A stretch of 64,000 bases of DNA, from NCBI RefSeq assembly GCF_019977335.1, contig NZ_AP024653.1:2914001-2978000 (forward strand). The letters run 5' to 3'. The notes under the pieces are model-generated. The model had not been told where the DNA came from. It ran no database searches and saw nothing but the letters and a program-made list of their open reading frames with translations. Numbering within the stretch: the first letter of the stretch is position 1; each line of letters begins with the position of its first letter. Below, piece after piece: positions 52,837-62,282 of the stretch. Position numbers and translations under genes: made by a program. Source of the DNA: Arthrobacter sp. NicSoilB4 (GTDB lineage: Bacteria > Actinomycetota > Actinomycetes > Actinomycetales > Micrococcaceae).

Positions 52837-53970
52837 TCAGGCCGAGACGGTGGTGACCGGCATCGAGGAATCCGGTGCGAAGCCGATGCCGCTCGGCGCG
52901 ATCCCGGCCATCACCAGCTGGGCGCCGAGGGCCGCGACCATGGCGCCGTTGTCCGTGCACAGCGCCAGCGGCGGGACGGTCAGCCGGATTCCTGCAGCGC
53001 TGCAGCGCTGCTCCGTGAGCTGGCGCAGCCGTGAATTCGCTGCCACCCCGCCGCCCAGCAGCAGTTCGGTGATGCCGTTCTCCCGGCAGGCCAGCACCGC
53101 CTTGGACGTGATGACGTCCACCACGGCCTCCTGGAAGGCCGCGGCGATGTCCGCAACGGGCACCGTCTCGCCCCGGGCTTCGAACTGTTCCACGCAACGC
53201 GCGACGGCGGTCTTGAGACCGCTGAACGACCAGTCGTAGCGGTGCGGGCCGGGTTCCTCCGCGGTCCCCATGTATTTTGGCTGGCTCAGTCCGCGCGGGA
53301 AACGGATCGCCTTGGCATTCCCGGTCCGTGCCAGCTTGTCGATCGCCGGTCCGCCCGGATAGCCCAGTCCCAGGAGCCGCGCCACCTTGTCGTAGGCCTC
53401 GCCGGCGGCGTCGTCGATCGTGGAACCGAGCAGCTCAACGTCCCCGGTGATGTTCCGGATCCGGAGGATTTCCGTGTGCCCGCCGGAGACCAGGAGGGCG
53501 CCCAAATTTTCGGGCAGAGCATTCCCCGGCAAAGCATTACCCGGCAGGGTCCTGGCCGGTGCCTGCGGGCCGCCGTCGTCCGTCTGGAGCAGCCCGACGC
53601 CGACGTGCGCAACGAGATGATTGATGGCGTACAGCGGTTTGCCCGTGGCGACGGCGAGCGCCTTGGCCGCGCAGACGCCAACCATCAGGGCTCCGGCGAG
53701 TCCGGGGCCGGACGTGACGGCGATGGCGTCGACGTCCTCCAGTGTCACCCCGGCCTCGGCGAGGGCTTCGCGGAGTGTGGGGACGAAGGCGTCCAGGTGC
53801 GCGCGGGAGGCGATCTCGGGGATCACGCCGCCGAACCTGACGTGTTCCTCCATGGAGGAGGACACGGTGTTGGTCAGCAGCCGCGTCCCGCGGACAATTC
53901 CGACGCCGGTCTCGTCACAGGAGGATTCGATGCCGAGGACCAGTGGTCCGTCGTGCCGGGTGTCGTTCAT
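52837..53970 (-). CDS. tsaD: tRNA N6-adenosine threonylcarbamoyltransferase TsaD
   Basis: A 377-residue ASKHA-fold protein that, with TsaB and TsaE, transfers threonylcarbamoyl to A37 of ANN-decoding tRNAs. The iron-binding HxxxH is INHLVAH (His118, His122). [14 protein letters not shown] opens the protein and VSGGHTEI forms the second nucleotide motif. The loop before VSGGHTEI has an unusual insertion with [17 protein letters not shown] 53970 overlaps the rimI stop codon by 4 bp; the same frame stays open far upstream only as antisense-like sequence. Last gene of the alr-tsaE-tsaB-rimI-tsaD operon. Confidence 0.96.
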   Translation of the reverse strand: MNDTRHDGPLVLGIESSCDETGVGIVRGTRLLTNTVSSSMEEHVRFGGVIPEIASRAHLDAFVPTLREALAEAGVTLEDVDAIAVTSGPGLAGALMVGVCAAKALAVATGKPLYAINHLVAHVGVGLLQTDDGGPQAPARTLPGNALPGNALPENLGALLVSGGHTEILRIRNITGDVELLGSTIDDAAGEAYDKVARLLGLGYPGGPAIDKLARTGNAKAIRFPRGLSQPKYMGTAEEPGPHRYDWSFSGLKTAVARCVEQFEARGETVPVADIAAAFQEAVVDVITSKAVLACRENGITELLLGGGVAANSRLRQLTEQRCSAAGIRLTVPPLALCTDNGAMVAALGAQLVMAGIAPSGIGFAPDSSMPVTTVSA

Positions 53971-54566
53971 GGGCGGTCTGCTTCCCTGGGCGTCGAGTCT
54001 GGTTCGGGCGTGCCTGGTTCCGGGGCGCCTGGTTCGGGGGCGCTGAGGCGCAGCCGCATGATCAGGGCGTCGACGCCGTCGCGGTAGTAGCGGCGGCGGA
54101 CGTGGATCTGCTCGAATCCGTAGCGGCGGTAGAGCTGCTGGGCACGGGGGTTGTCGGCCCGGACTTCCAGGAGCACGTCCTCGGCGCGGCGCAGCAGGCT
54201 TTCCCGGATGAGTTCGGTGAGCAGCGCCGAGCCGATCCCCTTCCCTTCCTGCTCCGGGACGACGGCGATGGTCTGGACGTCCGCGATCGGCCGGATGCAC
54301 ATCAGCCCGGCGTAGCCCACGATCTGCCCGGCCAGTTCGGCCACGACGTAGCGGCGGGTTTCTGCCTGCGCCAGCTCGGTGACAAACATTTGCAGCGGCC
54401 AGGCGTCCACCGGGAACAGCCTGCACTCCAGCTCATGGACGGCGGGAATGTCCGCTGACGTCATCTCCCGCAGGGTGACCCCGCCGGGCAGCCGCGCCGG
54501 TGTGTCTTGTCCCGTGTTCTGTCCTGTGTTCTGGCCTGTGTTCTGCCCTGCGGGCCCGGTGTTCAC
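53967..54566 (-). CDS. rimI: Ribosomal protein S18 alanine N-acetyltransferase-like GNAT protein
   Basis: A 199-residue GNAT enzyme. The RimI core is clear: [20 protein letters not shown], then [16 protein letters not shown] for acetyl-CoA, then [20 protein letters not shown]. Both ends carry extra repeats not found in the core: four 12-bp units (54503-54550) code for (G)QNTGQNT at the N-terminus, and three 15-bp units (54001-54045) code for PEPGA-type repeats at the C-terminus. The GTG start overlaps the tsaB stop by 4 bp. The place between tsaB and tsaD is the usual one for rimI. Confidence 0.93.
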   Translation of the reverse strand: MNTGPAGQNTGQNTGQNTGQDTPARLPGGVTLREMTSADIPAVHELECRLFPVDAWPLQMFVTELAQAETRRYVVAELAGQIVGYAGLMCIRPIADVQTIAVVPEQEGKGIGSALLTELIRESLLRRAEDVLLEVRADNPRAQQLYRRYGFEQIHVRRRYYRDGVDALIMRLRLSAPEPGAPEPGTPEPDSTPREADRP

Positions 54567-55234
54567 AGTGCCCTCTTCCGCGGTCCCGGCACCTGGGCAT
54601 CCGACTCGCGCAGGTAGAGCGGTGTGGACTCGAGCAGCTGCTCCCCCGCTGCGAGCCGCGCCAGGGCGAACTGGCCCAGCGACAGCGCCTCCGGCTGGCG
54701 GGAGCTGAAGCCGGGGACGGCCTTGACGACGTCGGCATAGAGACCGGCGCCGGCGCCGTAGACGGGAAGGTCGGGGAGTTCCGCCGCGAAGCCGACGTGC
54801 GGGCCGTCCACCAGCAATGGCAACTGTCCCCCGCTGAGGGCATACCGTGCCCAGTAGACCTCTTTACGCCGCGCGTCGGTGGCGACGATGAACTCCGGGG
54901 CCGCGTCCGTGGACTCTGCCACCTCCAGGGCGATGGCATCCAGGCTCATGAGGCCGTAGAGCGGCTTGCCCCAGACGAAGGAGAGCGTGCGGGCCGTGAC
55001 GATGCCCGAACGCAGGCCGGTGAACGGGCCGGGTCCCACTCCGGTGACCACCGCGTCGACGTCGGCGCCGGCGACGCCGGCCTCGGCGAGGAGCGCCTCG
55101 ATTCCCGGGGCCAGCACTTCGGCATGGCTCCGGGTGTCCTCGGTGGAGAAACTGCCCACGAGTGATTCCGGGGTGTCATCGGAGACGAGCGCGGCGCTGG
55201 CCACGGCCGAGGTGTCGATGGCAAGGATCAGCAT
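54563..55234 (-). CDS. tsaB: tRNA threonylcarbamoyladenosine synthesis protein TsaB
   Basis: A 223-residue TsaB (YeaZ), a TsaD paralogue without catalytic metal site that forms the scaffold of the t6A complex. It begins MLILAIDTSAVASAAL and has VVTGVGPGPFTGLRSGI, both diagnostic. Its start codon overlaps the tsaE stop codon by one base (TGATG), so translation is coupled. Confidence 0.95.
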   Translation of the reverse strand: MLILAIDTSAVASAALVSDDTPESLVGSFSTEDTRSHAEVLAPGIEALLAEAGVAGADVDAVVTGVGPGPFTGLRSGIVTARTLSFVWGKPLYGLMSLDAIALEVAESTDAAPEFIVATDARRKEVYWARYALSGGQLPLLVDGPHVGFAAELPDLPVYGAGAGLYADVVKAVPGFSSRQPEALSLGQFALARLAAGEQLLESTPLYLRESDAQVPGPRKRAL

Positions 55235-55865
55235 CAGTTCTCTTCCAGGGGGTGAGGCAGGGTGTCATTCCGGGCGGGCGCAGGGAGGGCGGGCGGGTCC
55301 ATCCAGCGCGGACCGAAGCCGCGGATCACAATCGTGCGCGGTTCGTCGTCGTCGTCGGTGTCGAAATCGAGCACTTCGGGGTCCTCGGCGGCCTCCACCT
55401 GGTGGGTTTTTTCCGTGGCGTGGGCTTCCGTGCTGTGGATGCCGCCGCCCAGGCTGCGGAGCAGGTCCACCTCTAGCCTGCTGTCGCTCAGGTGCTCCAC
55501 CCGGCCTCGGCCCCATTCCACCACTGTCACGGCGCTGTCCATGGTGTTTTCGAGGTCGATATCGTCGATTTCCGAGGCCGAGCCCAGCCTGTACGCGTCC
55601 ACATGCACCAGGTCCGGGCCGCCCGGCCGGGGACCGTCGGGCAGGTTCGGGTGGATGCGGACCAGCACGAACGTCGGCGAGATGATGCCGGCCCGGACGC
55701 CCAGGCCCTCCCCGAGGCCCTGGGTGAAGGTGGTTTTTCCCGCCCCCAGTTCGCCGGTCAGGACCAGCAGGTCCCCGGTCCGGAGCTGGGCGCCGAGGCC
55801 CGCCGCAAGGGCATGGGTTTCATCCGCGGTCCGGACGTTCAGGGTCCGTTCCCAGGCCGCAGCGC

Positions 55866-55869
<4 letters not shown>
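55234..55869 (-). CDS. tsaE: tRNA threonylcarbamoyladenosine synthesis ATPase TsaE
   Basis: A 211-residue P-loop ATPase of the TsaE (YjeE) family: Walker A TGELGAGKTTF (38-48), then ISPTFVLV, HVDAYRLG and VVEWGRG. The C-terminal 70 residues, rich in Asp and Glu (DFDTDDDDEPR), extend beyond the core domain. GTG 55869 overlaps the alr stop codon by 4 bp. Confidence 0.95.
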
Positions 55870-57086
<1,217 letters not shown>

Positions 57087-57159
57087 TTAACGATTCTAGG
57101 GGTGGCAGCGCACGGGGCTTAATTCGGGCGGCCCGGCGGCGTCCCCGCGCACCCCCGAG

Positions 57160-57601
57160 GGACATGTCCAGTGTTCGCAGCCGTTGGTGAGCACAATGGC
57201 ATCATGTCCACTCCACAGCCCGAACGGAGGACATGTCCCGCGGCAACCAGGTCCGGGCCGCGGCTCGCCCGGGGGACATGTCCAGTGCCCGCGGCCACGA
57301 GTGAGCACAATGGCATTCTGCCCATTCCTCGGCCCGCAATGAGGACATGTCCAGCGGTCACCAGGCCCGAGCCCATGCTCGCCGACGGGACATGTCCAGT
57401 TTTCGCGGCCGCCACTGCTCACAATGGCATTCTGTCCGCTCCTTAGCCCTCATGAGGGGCATGTCCAGCGGTCCCCAGGACCGAACCTGCCTCGGGATCC
57501 GCGCCACCCTGGCCCGCCCGGGGGACATGTCCAGTCTTCGCACCCGCGGGTGAGCACAACGGCATTATGTCCACTCCTCAGCCCGAACGGAGGGCATGTC
57601 C
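57160..57601. repeat. Array of four 79-nt GGACATGTCC-bounded elements
   Basis: Four copies, all 79 nt without indels: 57160-57238, 57274-57352, 57388-57466 and 57523-57601. Each starts with GGACATGTCCAGT and ends with GGACATGTCC or GGGCATGTCC. GCTCACAATGGCAT or GAGCACAAYGGCAT lies in the middle. The spacers are 35, 35 and 56 nt, so the period is 114, 114 and 135 bp. Spacers share AGCGGTCACCAGGCCC-like starts and a G/C-rich end. The array fills the whole gap between alr and the sugar kinase gene. Confidence 0.92.
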
Positions 57602-57630
57602 AGCGGGAAGGAGCCGCGCCGACGTCCCGG

Positions 57631-58722
57631 CTACGCGTCCGAAAGGTGCGCAATCGTCGCCGTCGCCCGCCGCTGCGCTTCCGGCGGAACATCGCGGACG
57701 ATGTCCTCGAGGAAGCTGTAGCGCCGAAGCCACTGGCTGCTCTGCCGTTCCTTGCGGGCGTTGGCCCGCTGCCACCAGTCGGCGATGTCCCCCCAGCCGG
57801 GTGCGGCCAGCGAACCGCCGACCTCCTGCACGGCCAGGGCCGCACAGAGATTGGCGAACCGCAGCCGGTCGCCGAGCGGCCACCCGGCCAGACAGCCGAC
57901 GATGAAGGCCGCGCCGAAACAGTCGCCCGCCCCGGTCGGATCGTAGGCGGACACCGGCAGCGACGGAACCCACTCCTCTTCACCCGTTTCGGAGTCCACA
58001 GCCATCGCCCCCTGAGCCCCAAGGGTCACAACAGCGACCGGCACCTTGTCCGCCAGGGCGTAGAGCGCCGCCCACGGATTGTCATTCCCGGTGAAGGACA
58101 TCGCCTCGTGCTGGTTCGGCATGAAGGCGTGGAAGTACTGCAGGTTGTCCAGCCGGGTGGAGGACCAGACGCCGGTGGGATCCCAGCCGACGTCGCCGAA
58201 CAGCCGGACCCCGGCCTTGTACGCGTCGATCGCCCACGGTTCGAGCTCCTCACCGAGTTCGGCGACGGCGGCGAGCGACGGCGGAGGGCAGCCGACCAGG
58301 TCGCTGGAACTCACCGGAGCCGGGTGGCCGTGCGTCACCATGGACCGGTCATGCTCCACGCTGAGGGAAACCGTGACCGGCGAGTGCCAGCCCGGCACAC
58401 GCCGGGACAGCGACAGGTCCACGTGTTCCTGCCCCGCCAGGATCTTCCAGTTGTAGTCGCCGTAGCCGTCGTCGCCGAACGCGGCCGCCAGCCCGGTCCT
58501 GAGCCCGAGCCGGGCCGCTGCAATGGCTTGGTTGGCAACGCCGCCGGGGCAGCTGCCCATCCCGTCGCTCCAGATCTCCGTCCCCGCGACCGGCGCGTGC
58601 GGCAGCCCGGTAAAGATGATGTCCTGGAAGACGGTCCCGGTCAGCAGCAGGTCGAAACCATCCGCCGTCGGGGTCCGGACGGCGGAAAGCGGGTCAAAAC
58701 GCCGCGTCGGCATCGCGTCCAT
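57631..58722 (-). CDS. PfkB-family carbohydrate kinase
   Basis: A 363-residue ribokinase/PfkB kinase. It has an N-terminal glycine-rich segment (GMGSCPGGVANQAIAAARLG), a MPNQHEAMSF phosphate region and the C-terminal catalytic signature DPTGAGDCFGAAF, with GAGD holding the catalytic Asp. Substrate not determined; sugars or nucleosides are possible. ATG 58722 lies 7 nt after TAATGT. It is divergent from a GH4 glycosidase, which suggests a shared glycoside or sugar pathway. No transporter or regulator is adjacent. Confidence 0.87.
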   Translation of the reverse strand: MDAMPTRRFDPLSAVRTPTADGFDLLLTGTVFQDIIFTGLPHAPVAGTEIWSDGMGSCPGGVANQAIAAARLGLRTGLAAAFGDDGYGDYNWKILAGQEHVDLSLSRRVPGWHSPVTVSLSVEHDRSMVTHGHPAPVSSSDLVGCPPPSLAAVAELGEELEPWAIDAYKAGVRLFGDVGWDPTGVWSSTRLDNLQYFHAFMPNQHEAMSFTGNDNPWAALYALADKVPVAVVTLGAQGAMAVDSETGEEEWVPSLPVSAYDPTGAGDCFGAAFIVGCLAGWPLGDRLRFANLCAALAVQEVGGSLAAPGWGDIADWWQRANARKERQSSQWLRRYSFLEDIVRDVPPEAQRRATATIAHLSDA

Positions 58723-58804
58723 GTATGGCACATTACGCCGTCCCGGTACCGCTGGAAAGGCATCCACCCGGGCCAGGAGGGGCCGGTGTGCATAAACTGT
58801 CGGC
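58723..58804. promoter_or_regulatory. Divergent leaderless promoters of the kinase and GH4 genes
   Basis: TAATGT (complement 58730-58735) is 7 nt from the kinase ATG, and TAAACT (58793-58798) is 6 nt from the GH4 ATG. Both promoters share an 82-bp intergenic region. No clear -35 hexamer is present for either, so an activator may be required. Confidence 0.6.
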
Positions 58805-60214
58805 ATGCGGCTGATGATTGCCGGAGGCGGCGGATTCCGGGTACCGCTGGTCTACCGGGCGCTCTGCGCGGGGCCCTTCGCCGGGCTGGTCCGGGAACTG
58901 GTGCTGTACGACGTCGATCCCGGCCGGCTCACCGCCATCAACGCCGTCCTCGCCGCCTTCGCGGCGCAGCAACCGCCCGGCGCCGCCCTTCCCGCGGTCC
59001 GGGCAACCACTTCCCTGCCCGAGGCGCTCACCGGCACGGACCTGGTCTTCGCGGCGATCCGCCCCGGCGGGACAGCCGGCCGCACCGCCGATGAGCGGGT
59101 GGCCCTGGACCTGGGGCTCCTGGGCCAGGAGACCACGGGAGCGGGCGGCATCTCCTACGCGCTGCGGTCCATCCCCCGCATGCTCGAACTCGCAGACCAG
59201 ATGCGGCACCATTGCCCGGACGCGTGGCTGCTGAACTTCACCAACCCCGCCGGTATGGTCACGGAAGCGCTGGTCCCCATACTCGGACGCAAGGTGGTCG
59301 GCATCTGCGATTCGGCCAGCGGGCTGGTGCACCGGGCGGCGCACGCGGCCGGCGTCGAGCTTCCAGAGGGCCGGCTCGACGGCGTGGGCTACTACGGGCT
59401 GAACCATCTCGGCTGGCTGTACCGGCTGGAGTCCGGCGGCCGGGACGTGCTGCCCCGGCTGCTGGCCGACGCCGGAGCTTTGGCCGGCTTCGAGGAGGGC
59501 CGGCTCTTTCCGCAACCCTTTCTGGCGGACCTCGGGTGCCTGCCCAACGAATACCTCTATTACTACTACGAGACCGAGCGTGCCCTGGCCGGCATCCGTT
59601 CCTCCCCCGCCACCCGCGGCGAGTCCATCGACCGGCAGCAGACCGGGCTGTATCCGCGGCTCGCGGCGGCCGGCCCGGAGGCTTACCGGTTGTGGGACGC
59701 CGCACGCCGGTCCCGCGAAGAGGGCTACCTCGCCGAGGCCCGCCCGGCTGGCGAGCGCCGGGATGAGACGGACCTGGCCGGGGGCGGCTACGAACGCGTT
59801 GCCCTCGCCGTCATGCGCGCCATCTCCGGCGGCGGTCCGGCGGAGCTGATCCTGAACACCCCCAACACCACCGGCGGCGCCGAACGAGGCGCCGCGGCGG
59901 CGGCCATTCCGGGACTGCCGCCGGACGCCGTCGTGGAGGTTCCCTGCCGGGTGACACCCGACGGCGTCGTGCCCCTGCGGCAGGATCGTCCGGCACCGGC
60001 GCAGCTGGCCCTGCTCCGGCAGGTAAAGGACGTCGAACGGCTGGTCGTCACGGCCACCGGCCGCACTGCCGGGACCACCGGGCCGGGCCGCCGGGAAGCG
60101 GCGCTGGCGGCGTTCGCCGGGCACCCGCTGGTCGGTTCCGGGGACCTCGCCGGAAAACTGCTGGCCGGTTACGAGTCCGCGTTCCCGGAACTGCAGGGGC
60201 TCTTCCGGGACTGA
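58805..60214 (+). CDS. Family 4 glycoside hydrolase (6-phospho-beta-glucosidase type)
   Basis: A 469-residue NAD+- and metal-dependent GH4 enzyme. It has an N-terminal Rossmann motif (IAGGGGFRVPL), NFTNPAGMV, the metal ligand Cys in GICDSA, the metal ligand His in GLNHLGW, and EYLYYYYETE. These identify GH4, whose members hydrolyse 6-phospho-glycosides or free alpha/beta-glycosides. Because no PTS permease is nearby, a non-phosphorylated substrate is possible. ATG 58805 lies 6 nt after TAAACT. Divergent from the PfkB kinase. Confidence 0.88.
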   Translation: MRLMIAGGGGFRVPLVYRALCAGPFAGLVRELVLYDVDPGRLTAINAVLAAFAAQQPPGAALPAVRATTSLPEALTGTDLVFAAIRPGGTAGRTADERVALDLGLLGQETTGAGGISYALRSIPRMLELADQMRHHCPDAWLLNFTNPAGMVTEALVPILGRKVVGICDSASGLVHRAAHAAGVELPEGRLDGVGYYGLNHLGWLYRLESGGRDVLPRLLADAGALAGFEEGRLFPQPFLADLGCLPNEYLYYYYETERALAGIRSSPATRGESIDRQQTGLYPRLAAAGPEAYRLWDAARRSREEGYLAEARPAGERRDETDLAGGGYERVALAVMRAISGGGPAELILNTPNTTGGAERGAAAAAIPGLPPDAVVEVPCRVTPDGVVPLRQDRPAPAQLALLRQVKDVERLVVTATGRTAGTTGPGRREAALAAFAGHPLVGSGDLAGKLLAGYESAFPELQGLFRD

Positions 60215-60240
60215 AGAAACCGGGCTCGGGAAGGGTGCGG

Positions 60241-60777
60241 CTACAGCTTGCGGTACATCAGGTGCAGGCCCACGTAGCCCAGCCGCGGGTGCAGGAACGC
60301 CTCCGGGATGGTGGCCAGCACGTCGAAGCCCATGGACTGCCAGGCGGCCACGGCCCTGACGTTGCTCTCCACGACGGCGTTGAACTGCATGGCGCGGAAC
60401 CCGGCGGCCCGTGCCGCGTCGAGGGAATAGGCGCACAGTGCGCGGGCCAGCCCCTTGCCCCCGTGCGCGGGGTGGACCATGTACCCGGCATTGGCAACGT
60501 GGCTTCCGCCGCCGCCCTGGTTCGCGTGCAGCTCACCGGTGCCCAGGACGACGCCGTCGAGCTCCCCCCGCCCCACCGCGACGAAGGTCTGGCCTGGAGC
60601 CTGCTTGAACCACCGTTCGCGGGCCTGGTGCTCGGTGGTGTCCCGGTCCCAGGTGAAGGTCTCCCCGGCCCTGATGACGGGCTCGAGGATCGCCCAGATC
60701 GCGGGCCAATCCGCGCCGGCGGCCGGCCGGATTTCCCAGCCGGGGGCGGCGGATGCTGTCTTGTCGCTTGTGCTCAC
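60241..60777 (-). CDS. GNAT-family N-acetyltransferase (phosphinothricin acetyltransferase-like)
   Basis: A 178-residue single-domain GNAT protein. The start IRPAAGADWPAIWAILEPVI and the long first helix, the acetyl-CoA motif HPAHGGKGLARALCAYSL and FNAVVESNVRAVAAWQSMGF resemble the Pat/YncA group that acetylates amino-acid analogues. GTG 60777 lies 7 nt after TAACGT; upstream in-frame starts have no signal and would add an unrelated N-terminus. It is convergent with the GH4 gene (26 bp). Substrate unknown. Confidence 0.83.
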   Translation of the reverse strand: MSTSDKTASAAPGWEIRPAAGADWPAIWAILEPVIRAGETFTWDRDTTEHQARERWFKQAPGQTFVAVGRGELDGVVLGTGELHANQGGGGSHVANAGYMVHPAHGGKGLARALCAYSLDAARAAGFRAMQFNAVVESNVRAVAAWQSMGFDVLATIPEAFLHPRLGYVGLHLMYRKL

Positions 60778-60938
60778 AGCCGTCACGTTAGCAGCACACC
60801 CGGCGCTGTGACCGGCGCCGCCCTCCGGCCGGTGAACCTGCGGGAACTTCAGGAGTAATGTTTTATCGAAATGCAGTTCCGGCACTGTTCATCAGGATGT
60901 GGCCAGAAGCATCTGCTGCAGCTGGGGAAAGGAGAAGA

Positions 60939-62225
60939 ATGTCGCTGATCCGGCGCGTTGCCTTCCTCTCCCTGCACACCTCGCCGATGGAGCAGCCAGG
61001 TTCCGGGGACGCCGGGGGCATGAACGTGTATATCCGCGCCCTCGCAGCGGCCCTCGCCGAGACCGGCGTCGAAGTGGAGATCTTCACCCGGTCCACGTCG
61101 GCCACGCAGGCCGCCGTCGAGCATCCCTCCCCCGGAGTCTGCGTGCACAACGTCCTCGCCGGACCGCCCCGGAAGCTGCCCAAGGAAGAACTGCCCGAAC
61201 TGCTGCACAGCATGGTGGCGGAAATCGACCGGATCCGGCAGCTCCAGCCGCACGGCCGGTACGACGTGATCCATTCGCACTACTGGGTTTCCGGCGTGGC
61301 CGGGCTGGAGCTCGCCAGCCTGTGGGGCCTGCCGCTCGTGCACACCATGCACACCATGGCCAAGGTGAAGAACCTCCTGCTGGTCTCCGGCGAGCAGCCT
61401 GAACCGCGGCGCCGCGAGGACGGCGAGCAACGCATTGTCGACGGCGCCACCCGGCTCATCGCCAACACCGGCACCGAGGCGGCGGAACTGGTCTCGCACT
61501 ACAACGCGGACAACGACCACATCGATGTCGCCCCGCCGGGCGTGGACCTGGACATCTTCACTCCTGCCTTCCGCGGCCGTGCCCGGGCCGCCCACGGGGT
61601 ACCGCCGGGCCGGTTCCACCTGCTGTTCGCCGGGCGGATCCAGCGGCTCAAGGGCCCGCAGATCCTCATCAAGGCCGCCGCCCTGCTGCGGGCACGGCGC
61701 CCGGACATCGATCTCCAGCTGACCATCGTCGGCGCGGTCAGCGGGTCCAAGGACTTCGACCTGAAGTCGCTGATCAGCGCCGCCGGAATGGACGACGTCG
61801 TCACGCACCATCCGCCCGTCAGCGCACCGAAACTCGCCGGCTGGTACCGCTCCGCCGATGTCGTGGTGATGCCCTCCTACAGCGAATCCTTCGGTCTCGT
61901 GGCGCTCGAAGCCCAGGCCTGCGGAACACCGGTGGTGGCCACCAAGGTCGGCGGGCTGTCCCGTGCCATCTTCGACGGCCGGACCGGGATGCTGGTGGAG
62001 GGCCACAAGGCCGCCGACTGGGCCGACGCCCTCGAAGCCCTGTACGACGACCCCGCGACCCGAGAGGACATGGGCCGCGCGGCGGCCCTGCACGCCCAGG
62101 AATTCGGCTGGCAGCGCACCGCCGCCATCACGCTGGAGAGCTACCACACCGCCCTGAGCCAGTATTTTGGAAACCTGACCATTCCGGTGGGCCACACGCC
62201 CTCAACCGGAACCATTGGCCGGTAA
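60939..62225 (+). CDS. mshA: D-inositol-3-phosphate glycosyltransferase
   Basis: A 428-residue GT4 retaining glycosyltransferase matching MshA, the first enzyme of mycothiol synthesis (UDP-GlcNAc + inositol-3-phosphate). Diagnostic parts are LHTSPMEQPGSGDAGGMNVY at the N-terminus, HSHYWVSG, FAGRIQRLKGPQ and the GT4 signature ESFGLVALEAQACG. AAAGGAG at 60928-60934 fixes the ATG at 60939; an earlier in-frame ATG at 60858 would add an unrelated 27 residues. It indicates a mycothiol-producing actinobacterium. It stands 57 bp before the fhs gene in the same direction. Confidence 0.93.
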   Translation: MSLIRRVAFLSLHTSPMEQPGSGDAGGMNVYIRALAAALAETGVEVEIFTRSTSATQAAVEHPSPGVCVHNVLAGPPRKLPKEELPELLHSMVAEIDRIRQLQPHGRYDVIHSHYWVSGVAGLELASLWGLPLVHTMHTMAKVKNLLLVSGEQPEPRRREDGEQRIVDGATRLIANTGTEAAELVSHYNADNDHIDVAPPGVDLDIFTPAFRGRARAAHGVPPGRFHLLFAGRIQRLKGPQILIKAAALLRARRPDIDLQLTIVGAVSGSKDFDLKSLISAAGMDDVVTHHPPVSAPKLAGWYRSADVVVMPSYSESFGLVALEAQACGTPVVATKVGGLSRAIFDGRTGMLVEGHKAADWADALEALYDDPATREDMGRAAALHAQEFGWQRTAAITLESYHTALSQYFGNLTIPVGHTPSTGTIGR

Positions 62226-62282
62226 CAGCGGCCTGAAATCACTGGCCGGACCACCCACCGCGCCACGAGCCAAAGGACAACG

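Noticed and set aside
53971..54426. N-terminal extension of TsaD
   Set aside because: It is an out-of-frame reading of rimI with Arg/Pro-rich composition. The ATG at 53970 overlaps the rimI stop codon as expected for an operon.
57096..57446. Open reading frames with repeated TCP or WTCP residues on both strands across the 57-kb array
   Set aside because: They arise because the 114-bp period is a multiple of 3. There is no ribosome-binding site or leaderless hexamer, and frames are open on both strands at once.
57160..57601. CRISPR array
   Set aside because: Repeat units of 79 nt and spacers of 35-56 nt that resemble one another, no cas genes, and copies at other loci.
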